Position numbers and translations under genes: made by a program. Under the pieces are notes generated by a model that saw only the letters and a program-made list of their open reading frames with translations, was not told where the DNA came from and ran no database searches. 64,000 nucleotides of DNA from Haliclystus octoradiatus (taxonomy: Eukaryota > Cnidaria > Staurozoa > Stauromedusae > Haliclystidae): NCBI GenBank assembly GCA_916610825.1, contig OU744452.1:498501-562500 (forward strand), read 5' to 3'. This document shows, one piece after another, positions 12,901-24,618 of the stretch. Every line of letters begins with the position of its first letter. Position 1 is the first letter of the stretch.

Positions 12901-13333
12901 TGCTACTATATCTAACAAATCTCATGAATCAAAAATGTAATTTTTTAACTTATTTATTGGCAATTGTATCATATTACAGACAACAAAATTAAAATGTTCT
13001 TATTAGCACACCCTCCACAAAACCAGTCTCAGTAACACGGCGCATGCCCCAACAAGAGGGGATGATTTACGCCTGACCCCTTAATATGCCCCCTTTCAAA
13101 CAATGTGACAGTATTTGAACAGTGATGTTCTGCTCAAGCGTGTACAGCGAACGTCCGCTAACACCTTCATACTGTTTTCACAGCAGGATTTAAGTACAAG
13201 AAATTGTTGCATTTTCCTCGCGGCTATTTTTGTGGTGTGCTGTGATTTACATTTCGGATTCACGTTTATAGTGTAATCATTTAATAGTTCATTAATTATT
13301 TAGACGTATTTCGAAGAAGAAAGGGACGATACA

Positions 13334-16300
13334 ATGGTGAACGAATTCAGTATCGTTGACTACGTCGTCTTTGGTTTTATGTTGTTAATATCTAGCGTTA
13401 TTGGTGTCTACCATGCATACGGCGGAAAGCAATCCTCGACGAAAGAATATCTAATGGCTGGTAAAGACATGCATTGGTTTCCAATATTTGTGTCTTTGTT
13501 AGCTAGTTATTTGTCTGCAATTACGTTGCTTGGGGTGCCGTCAGAAATCTACACTTATGGCGTTCAATATTTTGTATTGATTTTGTCATATTTCATTTTG
13601 ATATCTGTTACCGGCGTACTGTTTGCTCCAATGTTTTTCAAATTGAATGTGACAAGTGCTAACGAGGTAAGCTTTATTATATTTAGCAGACAACCAAGTG
13701 TATAATTATTTTTCATGGGAATACCATTGTTTATGTTGTTCTCTTCAGTTGTCGATTGACGCTAATCTGCGGCGGATTTAAATGTTATGTTTTTAAGTGT
13801 TGTTCGACTATTTCAGCGCACGAGTGCATTTGATTTATTTAGCTAAATGATGGAGCGGGCTGAACATGACTCTGAAACTTGATATATGAAAATACCTCAG
13901 CATTATTCTTAGCAAATAGATCGCATTTCACTTGTGTAATTCGATCGAAATTCTATCGACACGCCCACAACATGTCATCAATCTAATGCGTGCGGGGAAT
14001 GATGTTACCGTGTAACGCGGTTATCGGCGGCTTTCCCCGAGGTTTGCAAAACAACCTGTGCAATTTAAGTCATTTAACCCCCCGGGGTATGGGGCCAATA
14101 ATTTTCAATAATCCCCCTCCCCCAGGGACAAAAAAGTATCGAAAATGATGAATTGTTTAAATTTTCTTACAAAAGATTCAACTACAATACCCAGAGAATT
14201 ACACAATTGTACAAAACTGTTGTTATAACTTTATTAAAATATCAAAATTCCATGCGTTTGGAGATAGGCATATTCGAGTATTAAAGATTAGAGGCAAAGC
14301 CAGAAAGGGCAATTGAATCGTTTTGAATGTACAAATCCTGTGGGTTATCCCCCGGGATGATTCTCTGCTTTTGCAAAACGGAGAAAATCCCCCTCCCTCA
14401 GGGGCTCATGTTCTCTAGCAAATCTCAACCAATCCCCCCGGAAAGCCGCTGATATCCGCATAAAAATTCAATTCTCGTATTCCTGCTTCTTAGGCTGGGG
14501 TTATATGGACGCACAGAACTCAATTCGAATTAGTTGCGACACCGAATAGCATTAAATTCGCATTTGATGTTATACAGACGAACCAGATGTCGAAGATCTT
14601 TAAAAACTGGCCAAAATGTCACGTGATAGGAAGCAGTTTTCTTGGAATTATACCGCATGGTACCGCATGGTTTGAAACCAGAGTGTTTTGTTTGCATTAT
14701 TATTCACTTTCAGCGATTATTCCGTTCTAATTTGCCTATCAATATCTTGAAACTTGTATGAAGTAGTAATCTCAAAGGTTTGCAAGCATTTTTACGGGAG
14801 ACAGTTTTTATTCTAACAAGGCATAATACTCCGAGCAAATTAAATGCAAATTTCCATTAAAATAACATAGGCCTATTATGATAAAAGCGACCCCGATTCT
14901 AGTGCTGATGCATTGTGATTGATTAAAATAAAACGTTTTTAAATGGTTCAAATCATAATTTTGAAAAACATCAGCTTCCCTGTCAGCCATCTTTCAATCA
15001 TATAAACAAGTCACCATAACAACTTACCAAAAGCGATGTTCTCTCCATCGCATTGCCATGGAAACATCCTTTAAAATAATTTATGATTTGCACATCCCCC
15101 GGTTTATTGCCATATTAGGTAGATATAGGAGCTCAGTCACGGCACCGCGATTCAAATGTCTTTAGTTCGGTGCGATGATAGCTCGTTCGTATAACGCGGC
15201 GATGAATTTAATTCATGGAGAAGAGCTCCGCACGTCAAGGCTTGATGTGCCAAAGATTTTGATGAACCGAATGGTGTTATACGAAGCGCGCTACTATCAT
15301 GAGATTTAATTCGAATGAATGAATCAATTGAGTTTGGTGCGCCCATATAACCCGAGTCTTAATTACTTCAGAAATCCATCCTCTTTTATTAATGCAGTAC
15401 TATGTGTAGCATGTTCCATTTTCTTAAAGAAACGTATGGACTTGAAAGCAGTGCTGTTTTAGTGATTGGAGGCTCGTAATTCCTACAGGGGTCAAAGTCA
15501 AAGGCTCATCCTTCTAGGGAAGTGTGGGGGCATGCCCCCATCCTGAAAAGGAAATTTTTCAAAATTAACAAAATAAATGAAACCAAATCAAAATTATGAA
15601 GTTGGAATATACATTTTATGATGTCATTTCAACTGTTCATAACTGGGGCAATGGGGCTCCAGATTTTAGGGGTCATCAAAGTCACTTTACATTTTAAATT
15701 GAGTTATTACTACCAAGTTACCAACACCTAAATAATGACATTTAAATGGTTTTTCCTTCTAGTATTTGGAGCGTCGTTTTTCTCCTGGCATCAGAGGTCT
15801 TGGCTGCTTTCTATTCTTGCTTCAATATGTAAGCATATATCGAATTAACACTCATTAATTTCAACCTATTTGGATTCTGAATAAATGTACCTGTGTACAA
15901 TGACCAGATATCTGAACTTGATATTGACCACAATTATAGGTGGATATTATAGATATAGCATAGAGGCTCATGGGACACTTCACTATACCCTCAGGCAAAT
16001 AAAATTAAGTTTCATGCTTTATGCGATGGCATCTGTCTGATGATTACATAAACTTCAAGTTACAGAAATAAATGCGTCGTCTTTGACTCCATTATTATTA
16101 ACTACGCTCTGTCATTGAGCACTATCTCAACTGCTATTAGATACTATATTAGGCTGTTATTATATTACATTGTTTAATGTATTATTTTTATCGTTTAGGT
16201 TTTATATCTGTCAGTTGTGTTGTATGCGCCAAGTCTGGCCTTGGAAGCTGGTAGGTTGTTAGCATCATCTGCTATCTCACTTTTATCAACTCGTATCTAT

Positions 16301-19300
16301 GTGATATTTCCTATAACCTAAATACTAAATCAGGCCCAGTCCACTATTAGACAGCAGCGACAACAACAATGTTTTTCAGGTATCCAACCTCAAGTTTCAT
16401 CCCATACAGCAATCATCAGGCGGTTTGTTGCTTGTATTCTTCGTCACTAAATCATCTTTAATTTCAATAATTATGGTGAAAGTAGCATTAAAATATTAAG
16501 GAAATGCACAATTTGTCAGGCCAGTGGTCAGTAAATCAAATAATGCCTTCAAAGCATGTCTGTATTTTAGTTAATTGAAAAATAAATCCCTTTAATTTAT
16601 AATGCAAGATAACTCCTATTTTTCAGTGGCTGGTATTCCCCTAACGGCGTCCATCATCACAACCGGTTTGGTTTGCAATTTCTACACAACACTTGGTGGC
16701 ATGAAGGCGGTCATCTGGACAGATGTGTTCCAGGCCTCTGTGATGATATTGGGTTTGATTGTGGTTGCTATTGTTGGATCAATAGAAGTCGGTGGTATTT
16801 CAAATGTATTTCATTATGCGAAGGAAGGAGACCGTCTCAAGCTGTTCAAGTAAGTCATAATAATAACTGCTTGAGGCAGAATCCAGGCTCTTATTAAGAA
16901 CAAGATATTTGGAGATATTTGGGAAATGTTGGAAACACCCGCTGAACATTAAATTGTAAAAGAATAATAAAGTTAGGAATCAAACACATTGAGATCATTC
17001 ACAATACATAAAATAATTGTTTCCCTGTATATAAAAGCCACCTGCATATAATGGCCAATATATCTAATTCTCATATCTGGCTTTTATATACTACTGTCTT
17101 TTAATCACGTATGTAAATACAATCATTCGAAATGATTACAAATCAAAATTATCCTCGAAAGTTACCATTGCGCAATATGAATAATTAACTATATTATTTA
17201 ACAATTAACTAATTAATTTTTGTTTGTTCACCTTATTAGTTTCAACCCAGATCCCACAGTGCGCAATACATTTTGGACGCTTGCAATCGGTGGTGCGTTC
17301 ACAGCCATGCCAGTATGGACTGTAAGCCAAACAGCTGTTCAAAGGTTTATGGCCGCTCGTTCGTTGAGGGAAACGAAAAAGTATGTACCGGTATTCTGTA
17401 GGATATTAAACAAGGAATTATGCAACATCCAAAATGTCAGACTACTTCGGAGCTATTTGTTGACAGAACTAATTCACGGGAAACTGAATGTTAAAATTAA
17501 ATATTATTTTCAGACGTACAAAAGTATATTCTTTTCCTTTTTCTACTAAATTTCTGACTCATCCTCGTCATTAGTAGCCTATTTATCTACCGAGAAAAAC
17601 CACAAAGACTACTGAATTTTCATTGAATTTCCATGGTTGTTGTCTTGGTAACTTCTTCATTGGGCACTAATAATGTCTGTATTGTTTATTGCAGGGCAAT
17701 TTATGCTAATATTCCAGGTCTTATATTTGTTGTCTCTCTGTGTGTGCTGGATGGTCTGGTTATCTACGCTGTTTACCATTCCTGTGATCTTGGACTTGAT
17801 GGCAAAGTGACAAGCAATGACCAGGTAACATTTATAAGATACTCAGCAACCATCTATAGTATCATTGGACATCTTGTACTTTCAAGTCCAGAGTCCTTGG
17901 ATGGCAACCAAGATAATTATTACCAAGTTCTTCAAACATCAGTTAGATTCATTTAAAAGTACATCATTCTCCAGTTGGATGTGCTTTGTGACGATTTGAT
18001 TTATGATCAGATGATCTTTATAGGTAGCACCCTGCTGGCAGTCATGAACATAGTCCAAAAATATTGTAGTTCTTAATCATATGTCCAGGTAGCAGTCTTC
18101 CTGACGCCAACCAATAGTGCATGCATGGTCAGAAAGTCCTGCAAAAGGTTCACCCTTCTGGAATCCAATTAGAGGCATTTCAACATTTTCTTCTCAATTT
18201 GTTTTCTGAAACTTGACCAATAATTCATAAAAATATAAATTGTCTCCTGAATTTGCTCTAACCTTCTGAAACCTAGGATTCAAGGATTCCTACTTTTGCC
18301 GAATGGTTGAATTAGATATGCCATTCCTCATAAACTTGGTATTTGTGTTCCCGCAAGTGCCAAGACTAAGATATAGTCAAGGGTGATTGTTTTTACTTAC
18401 ATTTCTTTTTATAGGTCCTGCCCTACTTCATTATTCATAAGCTCGGTCATTTGAAAGGCATTCCAGGTTTATTTACCTCCTGTCTATTCAGCGGTGCATT
18501 GAGGTAAACTATTATAATCAAATTAATTAATGTGCTTTTATAATTAGCAATACAAATCAATTAATACCATTGTTATTCAATGTCATTAATATCTGAAAAA
18601 AATCTACACCTTTTCCAAGTGGATTTCAAACAAAATTTTGAATTGACTAGGAATTTATAGGGTTTTTTCTTTACGTTAAATCATATCGCTGTGGTTACGG
18701 AAATTACTGTGTCAGCAAATATCTGCCTCGTCGAAATCTGTATGATCACAATCCAGCAGCTGTGTAATATTACCTTTAGGAATTGCAGTAGTTATTTTAT
18801 TCATGACTCAGATATTTCACTTATAAGATTTCATTTTTATTGTTATTATTAGTATTTTAACAACACCGTAGATTTAAATGATTTAGAGTTTCAAACTTCA
18901 AATTATCTATGCCTTACATTTGCAATCTTTATCCATCTAAGAAATACAGTTTTTTCAATTACTGGTCTCTTGTCACTCGCTTTCTTCATTCCAGAAATCA
19001 ATAAATTTCAGTTTGAAATAAAATAAAGAAAATGATTTCAAATACAGGTACTTGACATTTGAAAAATTGTTCGAAGTCTGTTCAAATAGCCATTTGAAAT
19101 CCAAATTTAAAACTTTTGAAATCCATTTGGAACTTTGAGATTCAATTGGAATATTTTGAAATCTACTTGGAAAAGGTGTAGTCAATAGGGGACTCTCACC
19201 AAAACAAAATGTCCGATTTTTCCTCATAACTCAATTCAAGTATCCTTGAAAGTAATGAGTCCAAGATATTTTTAAAAAATATCAAGAAATGAGTATGTGA

Positions 19301-22076
19301 TTAATGATTGAAACACCATCAACAAATTACGCGGGGAAATCAACTTATCTGGCGTGACACCACTGTGACTTCAATATTCAGCCGAACCACGTGGTCTGAA
19401 CAGTTCTAATCTTTGTGTGGTATTACGGCTCAACCTGCTAGAAAAACAACAATTGGAAGCATTGATTTGTTCCTGGATGTACCAGTAGGCTACATATAGT
19501 ACCGATAAACATGATAAGAAGAATGATTTTATTACTGTACGGATACTCATAGAAAAGACAAAGAGATTTCATGGTTCAAAGCTGCCAGAACCGTGGTTAC
19601 TGAAAAAGGAAATAATAACATTTCATCGCTCATCGCTATCAATGTAATTATAGGATACGACCTGATATTTTATCAGTACTATATGTAGCCTACTGGTACA
19701 TCCAGGGACAAATCAGTGCTTCCAATTGTTGTTTTTCTAGCAGGTTGAGCCGTAATACCACACAAAGATTATCAACACATTATGGTGAGAACTGTTCAGA
19801 CCGCGCGGTTTGGCTGAATATTGACGTCACAGTGGTGTCACGCCAGATAAGTTGATTTCCCCGCGTAATTTGTTGATGGTTTTTCAATCATTAATTACAT
19901 ACTCATTTCTTGATAGATATTTTTAAAAATATCTTGGACTCATTACTTTCAAGGATACTTGAATTGAGTTATGAGGAAAAATAGGAAAGATTGTTTTGAA
20001 GAGAAAACCTTATTGTTCTCAAAATATTTACTGTTTTTATCTATTCCTTTCAAGCACTGCTTCGTCTGGCTTGAATTCTATTGCCGCTGTAACACTAGAA
20101 GATATTGTGAAAAAAGTTGTACCGGACTTGGATGACAGAAAGTCAACTATTGTTTCAAAAATCATTGCGTGTACCTTTGGATTAATTGTAATTGGTGGGG
20201 CATTTTTGGTATCGCTTGTTGGTACGATGGTATTGCAGGTGAGAAGAACATCAATAATGATGATGATGGTATTATAAAAAACCTTGGTATACGTGTGACC
20301 ATTATAAATGTCTGTAAATTTGTTTGTGTCCCCTAATAAACAAGCCCCTGTGTTTTACGGGGTGACAATCAGTTAGTTAACTGAAAATGGAATATTAATT
20401 ATATCATTAATTATTATATCACTAACGATGAACCAGTATTGTTGCGTTGATTTAAATAACAGATATCTTGTTCTTGCAAATCAACAAGCGGTGAGATTTG
20501 GTATCGAAAACACAAGCCATACAATTGATACAGTAGTGTTAAAGTGGGAATAAAGCGCCAGAATATCTTTACATATGTAGTAGAACCTGACGTGAAAAAA
20601 CAATGGCGTAATTTTTTTTTCGATCTGGAAATTATTTCTTGGTGAAAAATGCCTTCAAAGTGGTGTTTTGACCCAAATGTCGCTGATGAAAAAAAAGGGA
20701 TTCCAAAAAGATAGTCTGGGGGTTTATTCCCACTTTAAGCAGTATAATTTGTTTTGTTATGCAAAGCAGAAAGCGAAATTAAAGAATCACACAGCCTAAA
20801 TAAACCACGACTTGAAAACAACGGTTCGAATGAAATACATCTCAAATATCTTTACTTGTAACCGATTGAGAAAGAGGGGAAATGCTCATGTTGCAGGCCC
20901 ACTGGCTAGTACAGATGATCAGGTTCTTCTCAAGTGGGCGTAAAATTGGTGGTTAGCTCCATTCTTTGAACCCTATTAACCTCATTTAACTAAGGCAATA
21001 TTCTTATCTGTACCAAGTGTTGTGAATACTAAATTGTGAGTTCAAAATCAATAATTCGAAATTTGAAATCATAAATTTGTTTCAGTCTCTATAACTCACA
21101 GCTGGTTTAGATAATAATCTATTGGCTATCTTTTGATAAATATTTGATAAAAATAAAACATTTTTCATGGCATTAGGTTAAATATATAATTATAACTTTA
21201 GATGTATTTTATTTGTTATAATGTTTAGTTGGCTTACAGTATATTCGGAATCGTTGGTGGACCTTGTCTCGGTCTATTCGCTTTGGGGATGCTCGTACCC
21301 AGGGCTAACTGGAAGGTACGCATCAAAATGATTATATAATTTAATTTCCATTCAACGGTATTCATAATAATTTCATATTCTGTTTCTTCTTCTCACAAAA
21401 TTAATTAGGGTGCATATATTGGGACATTTATTGGTGTTGCATTCACGCTTTGGATAGCTATCGGTGCAATGATTTACAAACCAGACGTCCAAAAAGCCCC
21501 AGTTTCAATCCGAGGCTGTTCTCACTTCAATGCTACTCATAGTAACGCAACAGATGGAATATTTCATTACGTGGCGCCAGTTCACACGTGAGTGATCGTC
21601 ATGTATCAATTCACACAAGACAATGTCACACATGACAGTATTTTTGACTTGCGTGATGATATCTTTGCTTTGATTTAGAAATATGTTTGCGACAATGTAC
21701 AGTATCTCCTACCTCTGGTATGCATTTATCGGCATCTCAACAACGTTTTTCACTGGATGGTTTTTCAGTTTCTTGTTCTCACTTTGTTGTGAAAGCGAAG
21801 AAGAAGTTGACGCTGAATTAATCTTTGACATAAAAGGATTTCTCTGGTCGTTTGTGCCAAGAAGATGGCGCCCAATTGAATATCGTCTTGGTTCGGATTC
21901 ATCCTACGCCATGGATAACATGAACGAGGTATGTCAATCAATTATTTAACACATGGATGATATTTCTAACATTTAATTAATCACTTTTTCTGGTTTTATT
22001 TCAGTCGATGATGATGGGATCGAGAGACCAGTCCATGAATGGCGATGCTTCTTATCGCAAAGCGCCATTTTCATGA
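13334..22076 (+). CDS. SLC5-family sodium/solute symporter (SMCT/SMVT group)
   Basis: Exons: 13334-13666, 15763-15828, 16199-16250, 16627-16849, 17240-17380, 17695-17824, 18415-18503, 20055-20238, 21229-21315, 21409-21587, 21679-21928 and 22005-22076. All phases match, giving 601 residues. SLC5 signatures: KEYLMAGKDMHWFPIFVSLL and GVPSEIYTYG (exon 1), YLERRFSPGIRGLG (exon 2), YTTLGGMKAVIWTDVFQ (exon 4), and STASSGLNSIAAVTLEDIV (exon 8), which covers part of the sodium-binding helix. This is a plasma-membrane, sodium-coupled symporter. The pattern best suits the group of monocarboxylate (SLC5A8/A12), multivitamin (SLC5A6) and iodide transporters; the substrate cannot be read from sequence. Exon 10 encodes an extracellular loop with two N-glycosylation sequons (NATHSNAT). 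The cytoplasmic tail is acidic, then ends SYRKAPFS. A TTA-flanked transposon sits in intron 1 and a large fold-back element in intron 7. A polyadenylation signal (AATAAA) at 22427 would make the 3' UTR overlap the last RAD51AP1 exon. Confidence 0.93.
14020..14460. repeat. GC-rich repeat with inverted ends
   Basis: The left end (TTATCGGCGGCTTTCCCCGAG) is an imperfect inverted match of the right end (GGAAAGCCGCTGATATCC). The interior has runs of C/G and short repeats of AATCCCCCTCC. Related ends occur at about 1196. It is an unclassified interspersed element in SLC5 intron 1, directly before the element at 14493. Confidence 0.45.
14493..15358. mobile_element. DNA transposon, non-autonomous, TTA target duplication
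   Basis: 866 bp flanked by TTA on both sides (14490-14492 and 15359-15361). The terminal inverted repeats share GGTTATATGG-CGCAC and then an ACTCAATT block. A 3-bp TWA duplication with such ends suggests PIF/Harbinger or a related superfamily. No transposase frame is visible. It lies in SLC5 intron 1. Confidence 0.65.
18150..18290 (-). repeat. Dispersed repeat, copy 2
   Basis: Reverse-complement match to 1320-1440 with mismatches and small indels. It lies in SLC5 intron 6, between exons 6 and 7. Confidence 0.45.
18603..19188. repeat. Possible short inverted-repeat element
   Basis: CTACACCTTTTCCAAGTGG at 18604 is matched by its reverse complement, with one mismatch, at about 19164-19184. The roughly 540 bp between is AT-rich with no open frame, and I see no clear target duplication. 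It may be a MITE adjoining the fold-back element that starts about 30 bp further on. Confidence 0.4.
19216..19980. repeat. Large fold-back element, ~300-bp arms
   Basis: 19216-19512 is the near-identical reverse complement of 19665-19980, around a 150-bp centre. The outer ends read TCCTCATAACTCAATTCAAG. The arms differ by a few substitutions and a short indel near 19770-19785. It lies in SLC5 intron 7 and ends 74 bp before exon 8. No open frame is present. Confidence 0.85.
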
Positions 22077-22229
22077 ACATTTTTGATAGTTTGTTGTGGT
22101 TAGACTATATTTGTGTATTGTTGATTAATATCACATAGACTCTTGTAACCTTAGCAACTGTCAATGGATGACATCTTTCGATATATATATATAGATACCT
22201 TTAAAAAGATGTTGCCACAAGAATTGGTT

Positions 22230-24542
22230 CTATTGATTCAAAGGACCATGCAATGATTTGATTGATCTGATGTTACGTGACAGCCCAATTCTTATTTTTG
22301 GGACACCATTGTTTGAAATGAGCTTAACACCACTCCAATCACCGGGCTTTGATACTTTTGGTGGATTCTTCAATTCTGAAAATATTATTAAAAGGAGAAC
22401 AGACCCTTTAGATTTGATAGCCCCACAATAAATAAATGTATTGTAAACATGCCATGTGATGAAGAGGCTATGACTTCACATTTTCATATTTCATGATTAA
22501 TTGAATCTTTCGTTTCATTTTAAAAAATCATGACAGAAAAACAATTCTTTGTTACAATGATGTAATCCTACTTCCATTCATATTTAAACCTTTTAATCAA
22601 ATCAAATCGCTACAGTTCAGCTTGAGTGACATTGCCCCAAAGAGGCGTGGCATTTGCATGTTTGGGAGCTTCAGTACTGTGATGCTTTCTGAATTGTATC
22701 ATTTTCTAACTCAAGATTTTTATTTGGGGGTGTTGACCTGCTCCCAGGATCTATGGTTGTGCATGTATCATGTGATATTATTACCAGAGCATGATTTTAC
22801 CTGGTTGATATACTAGATTGGAAATCTCCTCCGTCTGATTGTCATGTTTTGCGACATCTTCACTAGAAGATTGAGTTTCTTGGTTGTCTGTCTCAATCCC
22901 ATTTGCTGTTGTTACACTTGTGATTTCATCGTCATCATCAATCTTTATCACAATCAAATCTTTACTTGAATTCGATGATAATTTTAATGCCATTTCCATT
23001 TCTCGTTCATACACCTTCTCCTCTCTAGACAACCTGTAGTAGTTGAAATACAAACAACGTGTTTCACATATTTTCTGCACCACACCAATCAGCGAAATGC
23101 TAGACACAACCATAATCAATAGAAGAAAACGAAAAATAAAATTCCTATTTTACGTTTGTACAGTATGTCATTAAAATTCTTGTGAAACAAACAGTTGACG
23201 TCTGCTAGCCTGCGTGCAGACCATGATCACAATATCTGCTTGCATCTTAATTTTTCTTTATTCATGTTTTCCTCAATTCCAACACCTTTTCAGGCATTTA
23301 AGCTAGGTCCATCCCATCAGAGTTGTTAGCTAACTATACTTCGCTGCTAAATAAATAAAAAATCATTTCATTGAAATCCATCTTTTATGATTACCGCTTA
23401 TCTTTTCTTCTGCCGTTCTTCTCTTTCGTGCCAGTTCCTTTATCATCAGTGTGTTTTACCTTTCTTTTATTCTTTGATTTACTTTCTGCCTTTTTTCTTG
23501 GTTGTGAAGAAGGTTTAAAATCATCTATTTAAACACAGATGGATAGAAACGCATCACTGAAAGTGAATACAAAACCCAGGTGAATTTAGTCTGGATCGCC
23601 CTCGCGTCTAGACGTAAACAGGAAACCTGAGTGGAAATTAGTCTGCTTAACAACTCCATCAGGACTTTTGACAGTAAGGATAGGAAACCCGGGTTTCTCA
23701 AGCTAGACTTTGCAAACAGCGGGTGTACAAAAGTCCACTTTCATTTCGCGGTGATACGGCCTGTAAATATTAGCAACCACTTGGCTCTGTTTTAGGATAA
23801 AATATTATAGTTTAGTAAAACTGTTCAATGAATCTGTTTATACAAGATAAAATTGTGAATAACATGCATTTAAAATGTATTATTTACATAAACAGTGTTA
23901 ATTCAAATAGAATTTAATTTGATATGAATAACAGAAGTTATTTTGAATGCTTTAAGTAAAAATATCATATCGATCTGGAGCTACAGAATCGAAGAATTAT
24001 AAAATTCCAATTTCAATGAAAAACCGATAAGAAATACTGGAGTTACAGCGTTTTATTTAGACAAAATAGATATATCTAGCCTTGTGTAATGCGTGTATCA
24101 GCGGCTTCAATATAGTTATTGTTCAACTAGGAGGACATCACATCCTATCAGAAGTTCCGACATACCTTCGCTTTCTGTACTGCTGTCGTCAAAAGTGTAT
24201 GACTTCCGCTTTGATCTGTAAGTTAAAGAATACATATTCTTAAACCAGTGAAGGGACTGTGAAACGCGAGTAGCAATTAAATCTTAATTTCTTAATATTA
24301 TTATTTTATCATAGTTCAGCAGACTGCAGAGTTTCTATTTGAGCGGCCAAGTTATATTTTAAATCATACATAAGTTTGGCTCTTTTACATTTTTCTAGCG
24401 GCGCCTTGTAACAGTGCTACTATGGGATATTATATAGTCTTAGTTTATTATCCAAATACCCATTGACGAGAAATGTATTAACAGAATAAATATTCAAAAT
24501 AGAAAATAACATTTACCTTCTTTTTGAAGACGAAGCAGCCAT
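22230..24542 (-). CDS. RAD51AP1: RAD51-associated protein 1 homologue
   Basis: Minus-strand exons in transcript order: 24542-24517, 24215-24166, 23524-23395, 23033-22801 and 22375-22230. Phases match, giving 194 residues. The start reads MAASSSKRR-SKRKSYTFDDSS, like the basic KxxxYSQFD start of vertebrate RAD51AP1. Exon 3 is strongly basic. Exon 4 has YEREMEMALKLS, matching the conserved acidic helix motif. The last exon has RIGLSRNIRSIKSLHG, matching the C-terminal RAD51-binding segment (RLGLSR-VKPLHP). The protein would act in the nucleus in homologous recombination, binding RAD51 and DNA to stimulate strand pairing. Family assignment rests on these short motifs and their order. Exon 4 could instead read through to a stop at 22781, losing the RAD51-binding end. 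An additional in-phase exon near 22612-22690 is possible but weak. The start is 76 bp from the archaemetzincin start on the other strand. Confidence 0.8.
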
Positions 24543-24618
24543 TGTATTTCCCGCCAAATAATGAGACAAAATATACAACATGAAATTGAGACATTAAAAT
24601 GGCGTTTGAAAGTGGAAG
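24543..24618. promoter_or_regulatory. Shared head-to-head promoter
   Basis: Only 76 bp separate the start codons of RAD51AP1 (minus) and archaemetzincin (+). The stretch includes ATTTGGCGGGAAAT on the minus strand, a good match to the E2F consensus TTTSGCGC/GGGAAA. An E2F site would suit an S-phase recombination gene. Promoter activity is inferred from position. Confidence 0.6.

Noticed and set aside
22612..22690. Extra RAD51AP1 exon (acceptor AATTCAG, in phase 1-1)
   Set aside because: The frame is open, but the donor (AACT|gtagcg) is weak and the peptide does not resemble the family; the exon at 22375-22230 already joins in phase.
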